From the NCBI GenBank assembly GCA_963932145.1, contig OZ010574.1, positions 64,766,378 to 64,830,377 on the forward strand: a stretch of 64,000 nucleotides of DNA, read 5' to 3'. Position 1 is the first letter of the stretch, and the number at the start of each line of letters is the position of its first letter. Below the pieces are notes generated by a model. It saw only the letters and a list, made by a program, of their open reading frames with translations, did not search any database and was not told where the DNA came from. Below are positions 1-10,639 of the stretch, piece after piece. A program made the translations under genes and the position numbers. The DNA comes from Acanthosepion lycidas. Its lineage: Eukaryota > Mollusca > Cephalopoda > Sepiida > Sepiidae.

Positions 1-139
1 TTAAAGCACGCTTTGCTCATTCTTTTTGAAAGCCATAAGTTATGGCTCAGATTTGTATTAAAAATGTAAACATAGCAATTTATAAAAAAATCAAAGATTT
101 TTTTTATCAATCTGACCAATTAAAATGATGTTTTTTTTT

Positions 140-300
140 TTCCTATAAAGTGGGTATGCAAGTCCGATTCCTTCCAGAGGGCAGATTTTTCTTTAATAAG
201 ATTTCTTATATTTTCAGACCAGTAAACAAAAAATTACTATTTAAAAGAAATGGGGTATCTACTTAAATATGGCTATCTATGCTAAACAATTCTCAGAATC
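140..300 (+). repeat. tRNA-related SINE fragment (family C)
   Basis: A B-box-like stretch (aagtccgattcc) is followed by a segment that aligns by eye with 24775-24910 and, on the opposite strand, with 44960-45095. The shared parts are 'ccttccagagggcag' / 'cctaccggaaggcac', then 'tttctttaa.aagattt' and 'gaaatggg.t'. A repeat recurring three times with a Pol III box suggests a decayed tRNA-derived SINE. The limits are approximate. Confidence 0.35.
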
Positions 301-700
301 TATCATGCCTATCTATCATTTAACTATGCTTAGAATATTGCTGCCACATTTTGTCTGGTTTTCCTATGTATTTAGAAACACTTGATAAAACCAAAAGAAG
401 AATCAACAATATTATTGGTCCTGACCTGGTGTTTCAGCTTCAATCACATTCCCTCTGTTGTAAATTTAGTTCCCTGTGCCTTTTCTACAAATACTTTAAC
501 ACTTTCCTATGGTACCTAGACTTTATGAATGTAAGAGTAGTTCTAGATTCTCAACAATTTCAGTTGAATTGATTAGATGTAACCATAAGTTTCTTTTCTT
601 GCACTTCTAACTTATAGAAAATTCTTCTGGTTCTATGCTTTCTGACCAACTTTGATCTTCAAAAATTTAAATGCAATGGTAATCGTAATCTACTGTCTAT
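300..700 (+). pseudogene. Jockey-like LINE ORF2, C-terminal relic (family A)
   Basis: The plus strand reads, with frameshifts and stops, as the region after the reverse transcriptase of a non-LTR retrotransposon. Recognisable pieces in order are an 'LDKTKRRINNIIGPDL' motif, then 'SLCLFYKY', and near the end 'CFLTNFDLQKFKCNGN'. The same pieces occur on the minus strand at 42.7-43.5, 49.7-50.3 and 53.6-54.3 kb, which defines family A. The catalytic RT domain is absent, so this is a 5'-truncated dead copy. It is the only family A copy on the plus strand; the others are minus. Confidence 0.6.
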
Positions 701-904
701 TGTGCTTTGTTTTCAAATTCCTTCACAGCCAGTAAGCCCCTTGTGTCTTCATGGCTTAAATGCCTTGCTTGTAATGAATTTGATTACAAAAAAAAAAAAA
801 AGTTTTATCTTGAAATACATACACAGGGAGCAGTGGGTAAATTGTTGCTGATTTATATTTTTAATTTTGTGCATTTGTTTTTGATTTTGCCAACTGTGCA
901 ATAT

Positions 905-1625
905 AGTAGGGTCAGTGGGAGACCATTTGTGAGAAAAAGAGCTCCATAACGCAATTCACTCTGTCAGAAATTTGGAAATAGCATGCTGTATTACTTGGCA
1001 TTCATGCCAGAAGCTCTAATATGAACATTTCAGAGTGTTTGGATGTCAATCCGAGAACAGTGAGGAGGATTTCGGAAAGAGTTGGAGGATATACCCAGTC
1101 AACATCATGGTGTTTGGAGTGATCCCTAGTGATGGCAATGTTATGCCTCCATTTATCTTCGAAGAGGGCCTTAGACTCAACATGGAGGCCTATATCAAGT
1201 GCCTTGAGCAGATGCTGCTACCCTGGGTCAAGAGGGTGGCTGCTGGAAGACCCTTTGTCAAAGCAACAGGATTCTGCACCATGCTACACAAGCAGAAGAA
1301 CCCAGTCATGGCTCTCAGACAGTTTCATTATGTGTGGGACACAGCTGAGCACGAGACCAACAAAACTCCATGTAATACTAAAGATGAACTGAAGGCAAAG
1401 ATTTTGGCAATATTTACAAAGAGTAGAGTTGCAGGAATCTTTGAAGTTGTCTAGATGTTGTAGTTGAATCCAATGGGGATTTTATTGAATAAATTTACTC
1501 TTTAGTATTTTAAGATATTTTTTACATAACTTTGGTAAATATATCTGTTAAAATGAGATGTCAGTGTTATATTCGTTTTTGCATAATTTAGACGACAATT
1601 TATTAATCGCACCCTGTATATTAGT
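905..1625 (+). pseudogene. mariner-like transposase relic (Mar-A), internally deleted
   Basis: The plus strand keeps an N-terminal helix-like piece (ISECLDVNPRTVRRI, about 1025-1070), then after a deletion 'PSDGNVMPPFIFEEGLRLN' and 'LPWVKRVAAGRPFVK'. A frameshift follows, leading into 'QQDSAPCYTSRRTQSWLSD', which contains the second catalytic Asp region. After another deletion comes 'ETNKTPCNTKDELKAKI'. The 3' flank ends at 'cgcaccctgtata', a plausible terminal inverted repeat (TIR). Related 3' ends lie at 27.7, 35.0-35.2 and 59.7 kb. The family would be a DDE cut-and-paste transposase; this copy is inactive because of frameshifts and deletions. Confidence 0.75.
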
Positions 1626-2250
1626 TTCAACTTGTATCACCCTTTTATTAAAAGCATTTACCACTCCTTACGTTCTGCTATTTACTATTACTCTCTTTAC
1701 TTTTCTGTACACTCTTCATTATTTCTATGGATTATTTTCTTTTTCTTTTTTTTCTTCCTCTTATTTTCTTTCTCAACTCCTTTCTTTTCTAACTTATTCT
1801 CTTCTCTAAAATGCAAAAATAAATCCTGGCTACTTGGCCAGATTTCCCCATCTTCAGGTATGAACAAAGAATCTTTCAAATGGAATTGTCTGAGAATTCT
1901 TTCAGTTGTCTGCCAGGATATGACCAGGATTATTTTTCAAATTATAACACTATTTCCTTTTCTTTTTGCAATCTCCCCTCTCACTTTCATCACTCCTTCA
2001 TTTGGCATATCTTTATTTTTTTTTTCCTCTTTCCATCTGACCATTTTTAATATCCTCCTTTCAGTACATACTCTTTTTTTCTTTCCCCTTATTTCCCATG
2101 TAGTGCCTCTAGCTTGAATCTGCTACCTGTTTCTCTCGCTTCCTCCCGCCACCTTTATTTGATCATATCCTCTTTTGTTCTGTCTTTTTAGTTCAATTTA
2201 TCTTTCTTGCTATTACTTTTTGTATATTTACTTTCTGACTTATCATTTTT
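1626..2250. other. pyrimidine-rich AT-rich DNA, no gene seen
   Basis: The plus strand is strongly enriched in T and C but not regularly repeated. Short open frames here encode low-complexity Phe/Ser/Leu peptides and are not convincing genes. Confidence 0.5.
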
Positions 2251-2400
2251 ATTTTTTCTACTTCTCATTTCTCCAGTTAAGGAGAGAGAGAGGTGAGTTT
2301 TAACTGGAGAAATGAGAAGTAGAAAAAATAAGGAGAGAGAGGTGAGTTTTAACTGGAGAAATGAGAAGTAGCAAAAATAAGGAGAGAGGTGAGTTTTATT
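2251..2400. repeat. perfect 29-bp foldback with a tandem second arm
   Basis: Bases 2251-2279 are the exact reverse complement of 2301-2329, separated by a 21-base purine-rich loop (aggagagagagaggtgag...). The right arm is repeated in tandem at 2350-2378 with one change (agtagcaaaa), giving a 49-bp period. It lies directly upstream of the CT satellite. Confidence 0.85.
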
Positions 2401-2485
2401 TCTTTGCCATAAGTTTTTCCTTCTAATACTTCTGTAGATACCACACTCTGCTTTTGTAATCTCCTTTCTCCATTTCTCTCACTAC

Positions 2486-2590
2486 ATCTCTCTCTGCGCG
2501 TTTATTCTCTCTCTGCGCGTTTATTCTCTCTCTGCGCGTTTATTCTCTCTCTGCGCGTTTATTCTCTCTCTGCGCGCTTATTCTCTCTCT
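2486..2590. repeat. 19-bp minisatellite, about five units
   Basis: The unit is a (TC)n run followed by TGCGCGTTTAT. It differs from the next block by ending TTTAT rather than TTTACTGT, so it looks like the edge variant of the large array. Confidence 0.9.
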
Positions 2591-4600
2591 CTCTCTGCAT
2601 TTACTCTCTCTCTCTGCGTGTTTACTGTCTGTGTCTCTCTCTCTGCGCGTTTACTGTCTGTGTCTCTCTCTCTGCGCGTTTACTGTCTGTGTCTCTCTCT
2701 CTGCGCGTTTACTGTCTGTGTCTCTCTCTCTGCGCGTTTACTGTCTGTGTCTCTCTCTCTGCGCGTTTACTGTCTGTGTCTCTCTCTCTCTGCGCGTTTA
2801 CTGTCTGTGTCTCTCTCTCTCTGCGCGTTTACTGTCTGTGTCTCTCTCTCTCTGCGCGTTTACTGTCTGTCTCTCTCTCTCTCTGCGCGTTTACTGTCTG
2901 TCTCTCTCTCTCTCTGCGCGTTTACTGTCTGTCTCTCTCTCTCTCTGCGCGTTTACTGTCTGTCTCTCTCTCTCTGCGCGTTTACTGTCTGTCTCTCTCT
3001 CTCTGCGCGTTTACTGTCTGTCTCTCTCTCTCTCTCTGCGCGTTTACTGTCTCTCTCTCTCTCTGCGCGTTTACTGTCTCTCTCTCTCTCTGCGCGTTTA
3101 CTGTCTCTCTCTCTCTCTGCGCGTTTACTGTCTCTCTCTCTCTCTCTGCGCGTTTACTGTCTCTCTCTCTCTCTCTCTCTGCGCGTTTACTGTCTCTCTC
3201 TCTCTCTCTCTGCGCGTTTACTGTCTCTCTCTCTCTCTCTGCGCGTTTACTGTCTCTCTCTCTCTCTCTGCGCGTTTACTGTCTCTCTCTCTCTCTCTGC
3301 GCGTTTACTGTCTCTCTCTCTCTCTCTGCGCGTTTACTGTCTCTCTCTCTCTCTCTGCGCGTTTACTGTCTCTCTCTCTCTCTCTGCGCGTTTACTGTCT
3401 CTCTCTCTCTCTCTGCGCGTTTACTGTCTCTCTCTCTCTCTCTGCGCGTTTACTGTCTCTCTCTCTCTCTCTGCGCGTTTACTGTCTCTCTCTCTCTCTC
3501 TCTGCGCGTTTACTGTCTCTCTCTCTCTCTGCGCGTTTACTGTCTCTCTCTCTCTCTCTGCGCGTTTACTGTCTCTCTCTCTCTCTCTCACTCTGCGCGT
3601 TTACTGTCTCTCTCTCTCTCTCTGCGCGTTTACTGTCTCTCTCTCTCTCTCTGCGCGTTTACTGTCTCTCTCTCTCTCTCTGCGCGTTTACTGCTCTCTC
3701 TCTCTCTCTCTGCGCGTTTACTGTCTCTCTCTCTCTCTGCGCGTTTACTGTCTCTCTCTCTCTCTCTGCGCGTTTACTGTCTCTCTCTCTCTCTCTGCGC
3801 GTTTACTGTCTCTCTCTCTCTCTCTGCGCGTTTACTGTCTCTCTCTCTCTCTCTGCGCGTTTACTGTCTCTCTCTCTCTCTCTGCGCGTTTACTGTCTCT
3901 CTCTCTCTCTCTGCGCGTTTACTGTCTCTCTCTCTCTCTCTCTGCGCGTTTACTGTCTCTCTCTCTCTCTCTGCGCGTTTACTGTCTCTCTCTCTCTCTC
4001 TGCGCGTTTACTGTCTCTCTCTCTCTCTCTGCGCGTTTACTGTCTCTCTCTCTCTCTCTGCGCGTTTACTGTCTCTCTCTCTCTCTCTCTGCGCGTTTAC
4101 TGTCTCTCTCTCTCTCTGCGCGTTTACTGTCTCTCTCTCTCTGCGCGTTTACTGTCTCTCTCTCTCTCTCTGCGCGTTTACTGTCTCTCTCTCTCTCTCT
4201 GCGCGTTTACTGTCTCTCTCTCTCTCTCTGCGCGTTTACTGTCTCTCTCTCTCTCTGCGCGTTTACTGTCTCTCTCTCTCTCTGCGCGTTTACTGTCTCT
4301 CTCTCTCTCTGCGCGTTTACTGTCTCTCTCTCTCTCTGCGCGTTTACTGTCTCTCTCTCTCTCTGCGCGTTTACTGTCCTCTCTCTCTCTCTGCGCGTTT
4401 ACTGTCTCTCTCTCTCTCTGCGCGTTTACTGTCTCTCTCTCTCTCTGCGCGTTTTACTGTCTCTCTCTCTCTCTGCGCGTTTACTGTCTCTCTCTCTCTC
4501 TGCGCGTTTACTGTCTCTCTCTCTCTCTGCGCGTTTACTGTCTTCTCTCTCTCTCTGCGCGTTTACTGTCTCTCTCTCTCTCTCTGCGCGTTGTCTCTCT
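2591..4600. repeat. CT-rich minisatellite with GCGCGTTTACTGT core
   Basis: About 70 head-to-tail units, each a (CT)n run of varying length plus TGCGCGTTTACTGT. The first dozen or so carry an extra CTGTGT or CTGT and are 27-29 bp. Later units are mostly 25-29 bp and differ only in CT length. Variants cluster by position, as expected from local unit duplication. The long open frames across it on both strands are products of the repeat, not genes. Confidence 0.95.
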
Positions 4601-5092
4601 CTCTCTCTGCCCGGTTTCTCTCTCTCTCTCTGTCTCTCTCTCTCTCTGTCCTTTTCTTCTCTCTCTCTCTGCCTTTTCTCTCTCTCTCTCTGTCTTCTCT
4701 CTCTCTCTCTGTCCTTTCTCTCTCTCTCTCTCTCCTTCTTCTCTCTCTCTGTCTTCTCTCTCTCTCTGTCCTTTTCTCTCTTCTCTCTCTCTCTCTGTCC
4801 TTTTCTTCTTCTCTCTCTCTCTCTGTCCTTTTCTTCTCTCTTTCTCTCTCTCTCTCTGTCCTTTTCTCTCTTTTCTCTCTCTCTCTCTGTCCTTTTCTCT
4901 CTTCTCTCTCTCTCTCTCTCTGTCCTTTTCTCTCTTTCTCTCTCTCTCTCTCTCTGTCCTTTTCTCTCTTTCTCTCTCTCTCTCTCTCTGTCCTTTTCTC
5001 TCTTTCTCTCTCTCTCTCTCTCTGTCCTTTTCTCTCTTTCTCTCTCTCTCTCTCTGTCCTTTTCTCTCTTTCTCTCTTCTCTCTCTCTGTCC

Positions 5093-5124
<32 letters not shown>

Positions 5125-5128
5125 GTCC

Positions 5129-5160
<32 letters not shown>

Positions 5161-5164
5161 GTCC

Positions 5165-5196
<32 letters not shown>

Positions 5197-5276
5197 GTCC
5201 CTTTTCTCTCTTTTCTTCTCTCTCTCTCTCTCTCTGTCCTTTTCTTCTCTCTCTCTCTCTCCTCTCTCTCTCTGTC
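4601..5276. repeat. CT-rich minisatellite with GTCCTTTTCTCTCTTT core
   Basis: The array changes to irregular units of (CT)n plus GTCCTTTTCTCTC, becoming more regular (near 32-40 bp) after about 4860. It runs into the N gap. No gene is supported. Confidence 0.9.
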
Positions 5277-5476
5277 NNNNNNNNNNNNNNNNNNNNNNNN
5301 NNNNNNNNNNNNNNNNNNNNNNNNNNNNNNNNNNNNNNNNNNNNNNNNNNNNNNNNNNNNNNNNNNNNNNNNNNNNNNNNNNNNNNNNNNNNNNNNNNNN
5401 NNNNNNNNNNNNNNNNNNNNNNNNNNNNNNNNNNNNNNNNNNNNNNNNNNNNNNNNNNNNNNNNNNNNNNNNNNNN
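5277..5476. other. assembly gap of 200 N
   Basis: Exactly 200 consecutive N bases inside the satellite. The round number suggests a placeholder of unknown true size, so the array length is probably underestimated. Confidence 0.97.
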
Positions 5477-5625
5477 CCACCAACTTTACATGTTTCTGTT
5501 TCTCTTAAAGTTACAACTTCTCTCACCTCTTTCATTCTTATTTTCTCTATTTTTTACTACTTTGTTTTTAAGCTTTTTCTCTGCAACTTGCTGCATCCCT
5601 TTCATGCTATTGCTCTATATTTCTC

Positions 5626-6098
5626 TCTTTGACCTCTCTCTCTTTGACCTCTCTCTCTCTCTCTCTCTTTGACCTCTCTCTCTCTCTCTCTCTCTTTGAC
5701 CTCTCTCTCTCTCTCTCTCTCTTTGACCTCTCTCTCTCTCTCTCTCTTTGACCTCTCTCTCTCTCTCTCTTTGACCTCTCTCTCTCTCTCTTTGACCTCT
5801 CTCTCTCTCTCTCTTTGACCTCTCTCTCTCTCTCTTTGACCTCTCTCTCTCTCTCTCTTTGACCTCTCTCTCTCTTTGACTTCTCTCTCTCTCTGACTTC
5901 TCTCTCTCTCTGACTTCTCTCTCTCTCTGACTTCTCTCTCTCTCTGACTTCTCTCTCTCTCTGACTTCTCTCTCTCTCTGACTTCTCTCTCTCTCTCTTT
6001 GACTTCTCTCTCTCTCTCCTCTTTGACTTCTCTCTCTCTCTCCTCTTTGACTTCTCTCTCTCTCTCCTCTTTGACTTCTCTCTCTCTCTCCTCTCTCT
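5626..6098. repeat. CT-rich satellite with TTTGACCTC then GACTTCTC cores
   Basis: Units from about 5626 to 5880 are TTTGACCTC plus a CT run of varying length (about 14-28 bp). From 5880 to about 5995 the unit shortens to roughly 17 bp with a GACTTCTC core, then lengthens again with CTCCTC. The series grades into the 27-bp array that follows. Confidence 0.9.
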
Positions 6099-7205
6099 TT
6101 GACTTCTCCTCTTTTTTCTCTCTCTTTGACTTCTCCTCTTTTTTCTCTCTCTTTGACTTCTCCTCTTTTTTCTCTCTCTTTGACTTCTCCTCTTTTTTCT
6201 CTCTCTTTGACTTCTCCTCTTTTTTCTCTCTCTTTGACTTCTCCTCTTTTTTCTCTCTCTTTGACTTCTCCTCTTTTTTCTCTCTCTTTGACTTCTCCTC
6301 TTTTTTCTCTCTCTTTGACTTCTCCTCTTTTTTCTCTCTCTTTGACTTCTCCTCTTTTTTTTCTCTCTTTGACTTCTCCTCTTTTTTTTCTCTCTTTGAC
6401 TTCTCCTCTTTTTTTTCTCTCTTTGACTTCTCCTCTTTTTTTTCTCTCTTTGACTTCTCCTCTTTTTTTTCTCTCTTTGACTTCTCCTCTTTTTTTTCTC
6501 TCTTTGACTTCTCCTCTTTTTTTTCTCTCTTTGACTTCTCCTCTTTTTTTTCTCTCTTTGACTTCTCCTCTTTTTTTTCTCTCTTTGACTTCTCCTCTTT
6601 TTTTTCTCTCTTTGACTTCTCCTCTTTTTTTTCTCTCTTTGACTTCTCCTCTTTTTTTTCTCTCTTTGACTTCTCCTCTTTTTTTTCTCTCTTTGACTTC
6701 TCCTCTTTTTTTTCTCTCTTTGACTTCTCCTCTTTTTTTTCTCTCTTTGACTTCTCCTCTTTTTTTTCTCTCTTTGACTTCTCCTCTTTTTTTTCTCTCT
6801 TTGACTTCTCCTCTTTTTTTTCTCTCTTTGACTTCTCCTCTTTTTTTTCTCTCTTTGACTTCTCCTCTTTTTTTTCTCTCTTTGACTTCTCCTCTTTTTT
6901 TTCTCTCTTTGACTTCTCCTCTTTTTTTTCTCTCTTTGACTTCTCCTCTTTTTTTTCTCTCTTTGACTTCTCCTCTTTTTTTTCTCTCTTTGACTTCTCC
7001 TCTTTTTTTTCTCTCTTTGACTTCTCCTCTTTTTTTTCTCTCTTTGACTTCTCCTCTTTTTTTTCTCTCTTTGACTTCTCCTCTTTTTTTTCTCTCTTTG
7101 ACTTCTCCTCTTTTTTTTCTCTCTTTGACTTCTCCTCTTTTTTTTCTCTCTTTGACTTCTCCTCTTTTTTTTCTCTCTTTGACTTCTCCTCTTTTTTCTC
7201 TCTCC
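6099..7205. repeat. 27-bp satellite, about 40 units
   Basis: Very homogeneous units of TTTGACTTCTCC, TC, a T run and CTCTC. The first nine or so have a shorter T run and longer CT run; the rest share an eight-T version at the same 27-bp length. Because 27 is divisible by three and units lack stops, all affected frames stay open on both strands. This explains the spurious 400-550-residue Lys/Arg/Glu-rich and Phe/Ser-rich open frames. Confidence 0.95.
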
Positions 7206-7309
7206 AGTTTTAAACTTTCTGACTCCTCTCTTATTTTTATTATTTCCATCTCTATGCATTTTTATCTTTCACTCTTCCTCAAACTCTTGCTGCTGTTGCT
7301 GCTATATTG

Positions 7310-7660
7310 ATTTTAGCAAGCTTGTGTCCATAGCAACGCAATGGGATCTGTGTGCGTTACAACACACACGACAGTCATATAAGCCAATGCAGTGATGGCT
7401 GAATGAAGGAAGAGAGATTTAGTGGGTTTCATGTTATTATCACTAAACAACAAAAGCCGGCTATAAACACACTCGGGGTGGTGCTTGAGATAAGGCAGAA
7501 CGTCACATCTGGCCAAGGAGTAGCAGTGTGCTGACCACACGTGACCCGGAAACAAGGACCAGATGGCCTGTTGCCAAGAAGGGATGAAAACACCGGGGTT
7601 GTTCCCACCTGTAATCCCTCATTTTAACTGCTTTGCCACTCCACATGCATTTGCATGTGT
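7310..7660. promoter_or_regulatory. GC-richer unique segment with clustered promoter-like motifs
   Basis: This stretch is less AT-rich than its surroundings and matches no other repeat in the window. It holds an RFX X-box-like GTCCATAGCAAC (7326-7337), a TATA-like CTATAAAC (7461-7468), a CRE half-site CGTCAC (7501-7506), an E-box CACGTG (7538-7543) and an ETS core CCGGAA (7546-7551). Each motif is short and could occur by chance. No coding region follows on either strand. Confidence 0.2.
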
Positions 7661-7911
7661 GCTTGTTGATTTGTATATTTAATCTTAACACTTTTTTTTT
7701 TTTTATATATTTACAATACTAAGGTAAGTAGGACACTGTCATCTTTTTTTTTAATGTATTTTATACTTATTGACTTTGTATTAATTTAGATTTCTTCATT
7801 TTTACCTTGAATTCTTTAAAAGAAATTTTATTTTATATATTATACATTTTTTTTCTATGTAATGCTAATTTTGTCATTTCACTAAAACATAGATATATTT
7901 GTTTATTATAT

Positions 7912-7967
<56 letters not shown>

Positions 7968-8045
7968 TACATACAGACAGATAACATGTATGATTATATA
8001 GGTTTTTTTTTATTTTCAGTTGATGATTCTTAATTAGTATTTTAT
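7661..8045. other. AT-rich DNA, no gene seen
   Basis: Contains T runs and the TG/TA/AC microsatellite at 7911-7970. No coding or RNA signal was found. Confidence 0.5.
7911..7970. repeat. compound (TG)n(TA)n(CA)n microsatellite
   Basis: A short GT run, then about 40 bases of alternating TA, then ACACACAC. Confidence 0.95.
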
Positions 8046-8047
8046 TT

Positions 8048-8180
8048 TAATCATTTCACCCCAGGTAAGGCAATAATGCCCCTAAGACACAAGGGGTTAT
8101 TGAGTGTGAGAGAATAAGGAAAAAACACAATAAAAGAACATAAATTAAGACAGAAGATAACAACTGACTTTAAAATTTCA
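8048..8180 (-). mobile_element. family A LINE 3' tail
   Basis: The segment 'atcatttcacc..aggtaaggcaataatgcccctaagacacaagg' matches the 3' ends of family A LINE copies at 42.7, 53.6, 56.2 and 63.45 kb. Read on the minus strand it ends in an A-rich stretch (ATGATTAAAATAAAAT), the usual 3' end of a retrotransposed copy. Confidence 0.6.
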
Positions 8181-9755
8181 ATTTTTTTTAATTTTATTTT
8201 TAGAGTGTAGTATCTGTTCATTAACATTTTTTATTTTGTTTCTTTACACTGAAACATCTGTGAAGAAACACCTGTGTGTAGTCTTACCTGTTGATAGTTG
8301 CAATAAGAAGCAATCACTTTGCTGATCGTCATCTGTAAGCACCAGCTGAAGTTGTTTTCAAAACATCTCCCTCGAAAACTAGAACAGAAAGACTTGGAAA
8401 AACAAATGAAGACTTTTGATTTAGTTTAAATTCAAATTCCTTACTTCACATGTCTATTTTGACATTTTATCCTTTTTTTTTTTTCCTCCAGTGATATTAT
8501 CTTTTTCCTCAATCTCACTAAAAATAGATCTCATTTATTTATATATATTTATTATCATTATTTACACTATTTTCACATTGACATATTGTGCTTTCAAAAA
8601 GTGCAATTCTGTCAGTGTCTATATAAATTCCACTGTATTTTTTCATTAAATACATTGAGTCTGAAACATGCATATAACAGAAAAATAAACAAAGTAATTT
8701 ACTCCACATGTTCTCCATCCATCAATAGGTAACATATAGAGAGAAACACCAGATTGTTTAAAAAAAAGGAAAAAACTGAAAAATATTTTGGTTACTGTTA
8801 ATTCAAAGCATTTCTTTAAGATAATTTTTTGTTAAATTTTAATTATAAATACTTTTTGCTTTGTATTTATGCCTCTTTTTGGAATTATGAAATTAATCCC
8901 AATATCTATTAATAGAAACAAGGGAGGTAAATTAGATGAAGAAAAAAAACCTAAACTTTAAAGTTCTTTCATTTCTGAAAATTTGTCATTCACACAAAAC
9001 TTTGCTGTTTTCTAAATGTTTCTTGTCAGATTTCCATATGCTCAGCAATAAATGATAGAAAAAAAATGTTCTGCTGTTTACATCGTGAGAAATGAATGCG
9101 TTTGTTTATGCAAATAAATAGCATAATTTCTGTTTGAATTTCTTGGATGAGGAGTTATCATTAATTACACTATTTACATGCAGAATATGGTTGTCATCAC
9201 AGTTTTAGACCTTGTACCTTCTTGCCTTCCAGTGTATATCAATCGTACAAACCTACCAGGAATTATGAACTGAACCCTTTATTTAATCTATGGGGAAAGA
9301 CTGTTCTTGTTCCCCTGCCCATGCCCTGTAGGTTACCTTGATTGACATACACTTGATGAAGGCCAGAGTACACATTTGAAATGTGATTTAAAAAAAACAA
9401 AAAACAAATATGAGGGCAATAACCTGTATGCAAATAATGAAAATAAATAGTATGTTTATCATATAAAGTACTTTAAAATTTATTTATATGCAAACATTTG
9501 AGAGAAAAAATAAATTAGCATTTAAAATAATCTGGGTTTACAAAAATAAAGATAGTATTTATCTTTTGGAATTTGGAAATTTTTCTTTATTTTTTACTTT
9601 GAATATTTCATCCAGTTTTTAGAATTTTTAAATGTTTATTTAGCTGAGAGCTTTTATGTTGATATTTTAACCAGTTTTAGAAATTTCAACATTATGGATT
9701 TTGGCACTTTAGAGCTAACTTTTTAAACTTTAAATCATGGAACAAATGCTTTATA

Positions 9756-9787
<32 letters not shown>

Positions 9788-10135
9788 CAAATTGAAGAAT
9801 TCAGGACTTTGTGCAAGACTTTAGAGATGTTTACTATATAGTTAGTAAATTATAAAGTACAAATTTAGTCAAAATGTGTAAATGAAAATAAACGTTATAA
9901 CAGCAGAAAAATTTCTTTCTCTTTTTCAGAAGTATTTGAATAAACTTTGTGAAAAAAAAAATAATAAACACAAAGAATTTAGATCATGGGAAAGGAAAAA
10001 CGTATTTGTAAAACAGCTGTTTGTAGCTCAGTTTTACTATTTGGCATTTCTCTCAAGGTTTAAATCTTTGTAATAGTTGTCATGTCAGCATGTCCTCTCA
10101 TTTATATTGGCTGACTTAGTGTGAATGGATATCAA
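8181..10135. other. AT-rich unique DNA, no gene seen
   Basis: No repeat copy, RNA gene or open frame with a recognisable domain was found. It holds a 29-base A run near 9759-9787. The short 9882-10073 open frame has no recognisable motif. Confidence 0.5.
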
Positions 10136-10139
10136 TAAC

Positions 10140-10420
10140 ATGAATTGATTGATTGATTTTTTTTTTTTTTTTTTTTTTTATGGCTTATCAACCTTTTGTG
10201 GTATATTGAAAATGGCAACATATTTTGGATTGTAAGATTAATTAGTTTTCAAATAAATATTGCATTAACAATTTTTTGAGAATAACAATGATTTTTTCCA
10301 GGCACAAGTCCTATTTAATCCATAGCTGGGGGGAGAAGCCATGGATTCATACCTTTCCCAAGTATATTTTCACGTAAGTGAATGTAGGAAATCTAACCGG
10401 AATTTGAATGCAACTCTCCA
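10140..10420 (-). mobile_element. 5S-tRNA SINE family, 5'-truncated copy
   Basis: On the minus strand this matches the body of the SINE at 52156-52521. Shared blocks are a tRNA B-box-like region (TTCAAATTCCGG), 'ACTTGGGAAAG.TATGAA.CCATGGCTTC', and a terminal 'AAAGGTTGATAAGCCATAAAA' leading to an A run. The 5S-like head is missing, so this is a 5'-truncated relative. Confidence 0.6.
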
Positions 10421-10639
10421 ATTTCTTCTTTTTGTTAACAAAGAATAGTTATTTTTGCCCTTCATGATGAGCGGGTGTTCTCAAGGGGACTGCCCTTGCC
10501 TTGAATGCCTATTGGGAGTTAATCTCCACTCAGACCTCTAACGGAACTTGTATATATGATCAATCAATAAAAATACTCAATAAATAGTTGGTTCCTTGTA
10601 CCACTCGAGTAAGTACCTGAGTCCTCTTGCTATGCTTTA

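Noticed and set aside
2618-5672. Open frames of about 940-1010 codons on the plus strand, rich in Ser, Leu, Arg, Val
   Set aside because: They translate a CT-rich minisatellite in all three frames and run through the N gap. There is no domain, and stop-free length is a property of the repeat.
2486-7205. CRISPR array
   Set aside because: Units are contiguous minisatellite repeats without unique spacers, and the window is eukaryotic.
5607-7259. Minus-strand frames of about 550 codons with Lys/Arg/Glu/Ser repeats resembling charged nuclear proteins
   Set aside because: The repeat period is 27 bp, so all frames stay open. Two different minus frames are equally long, which argues against coding selection.
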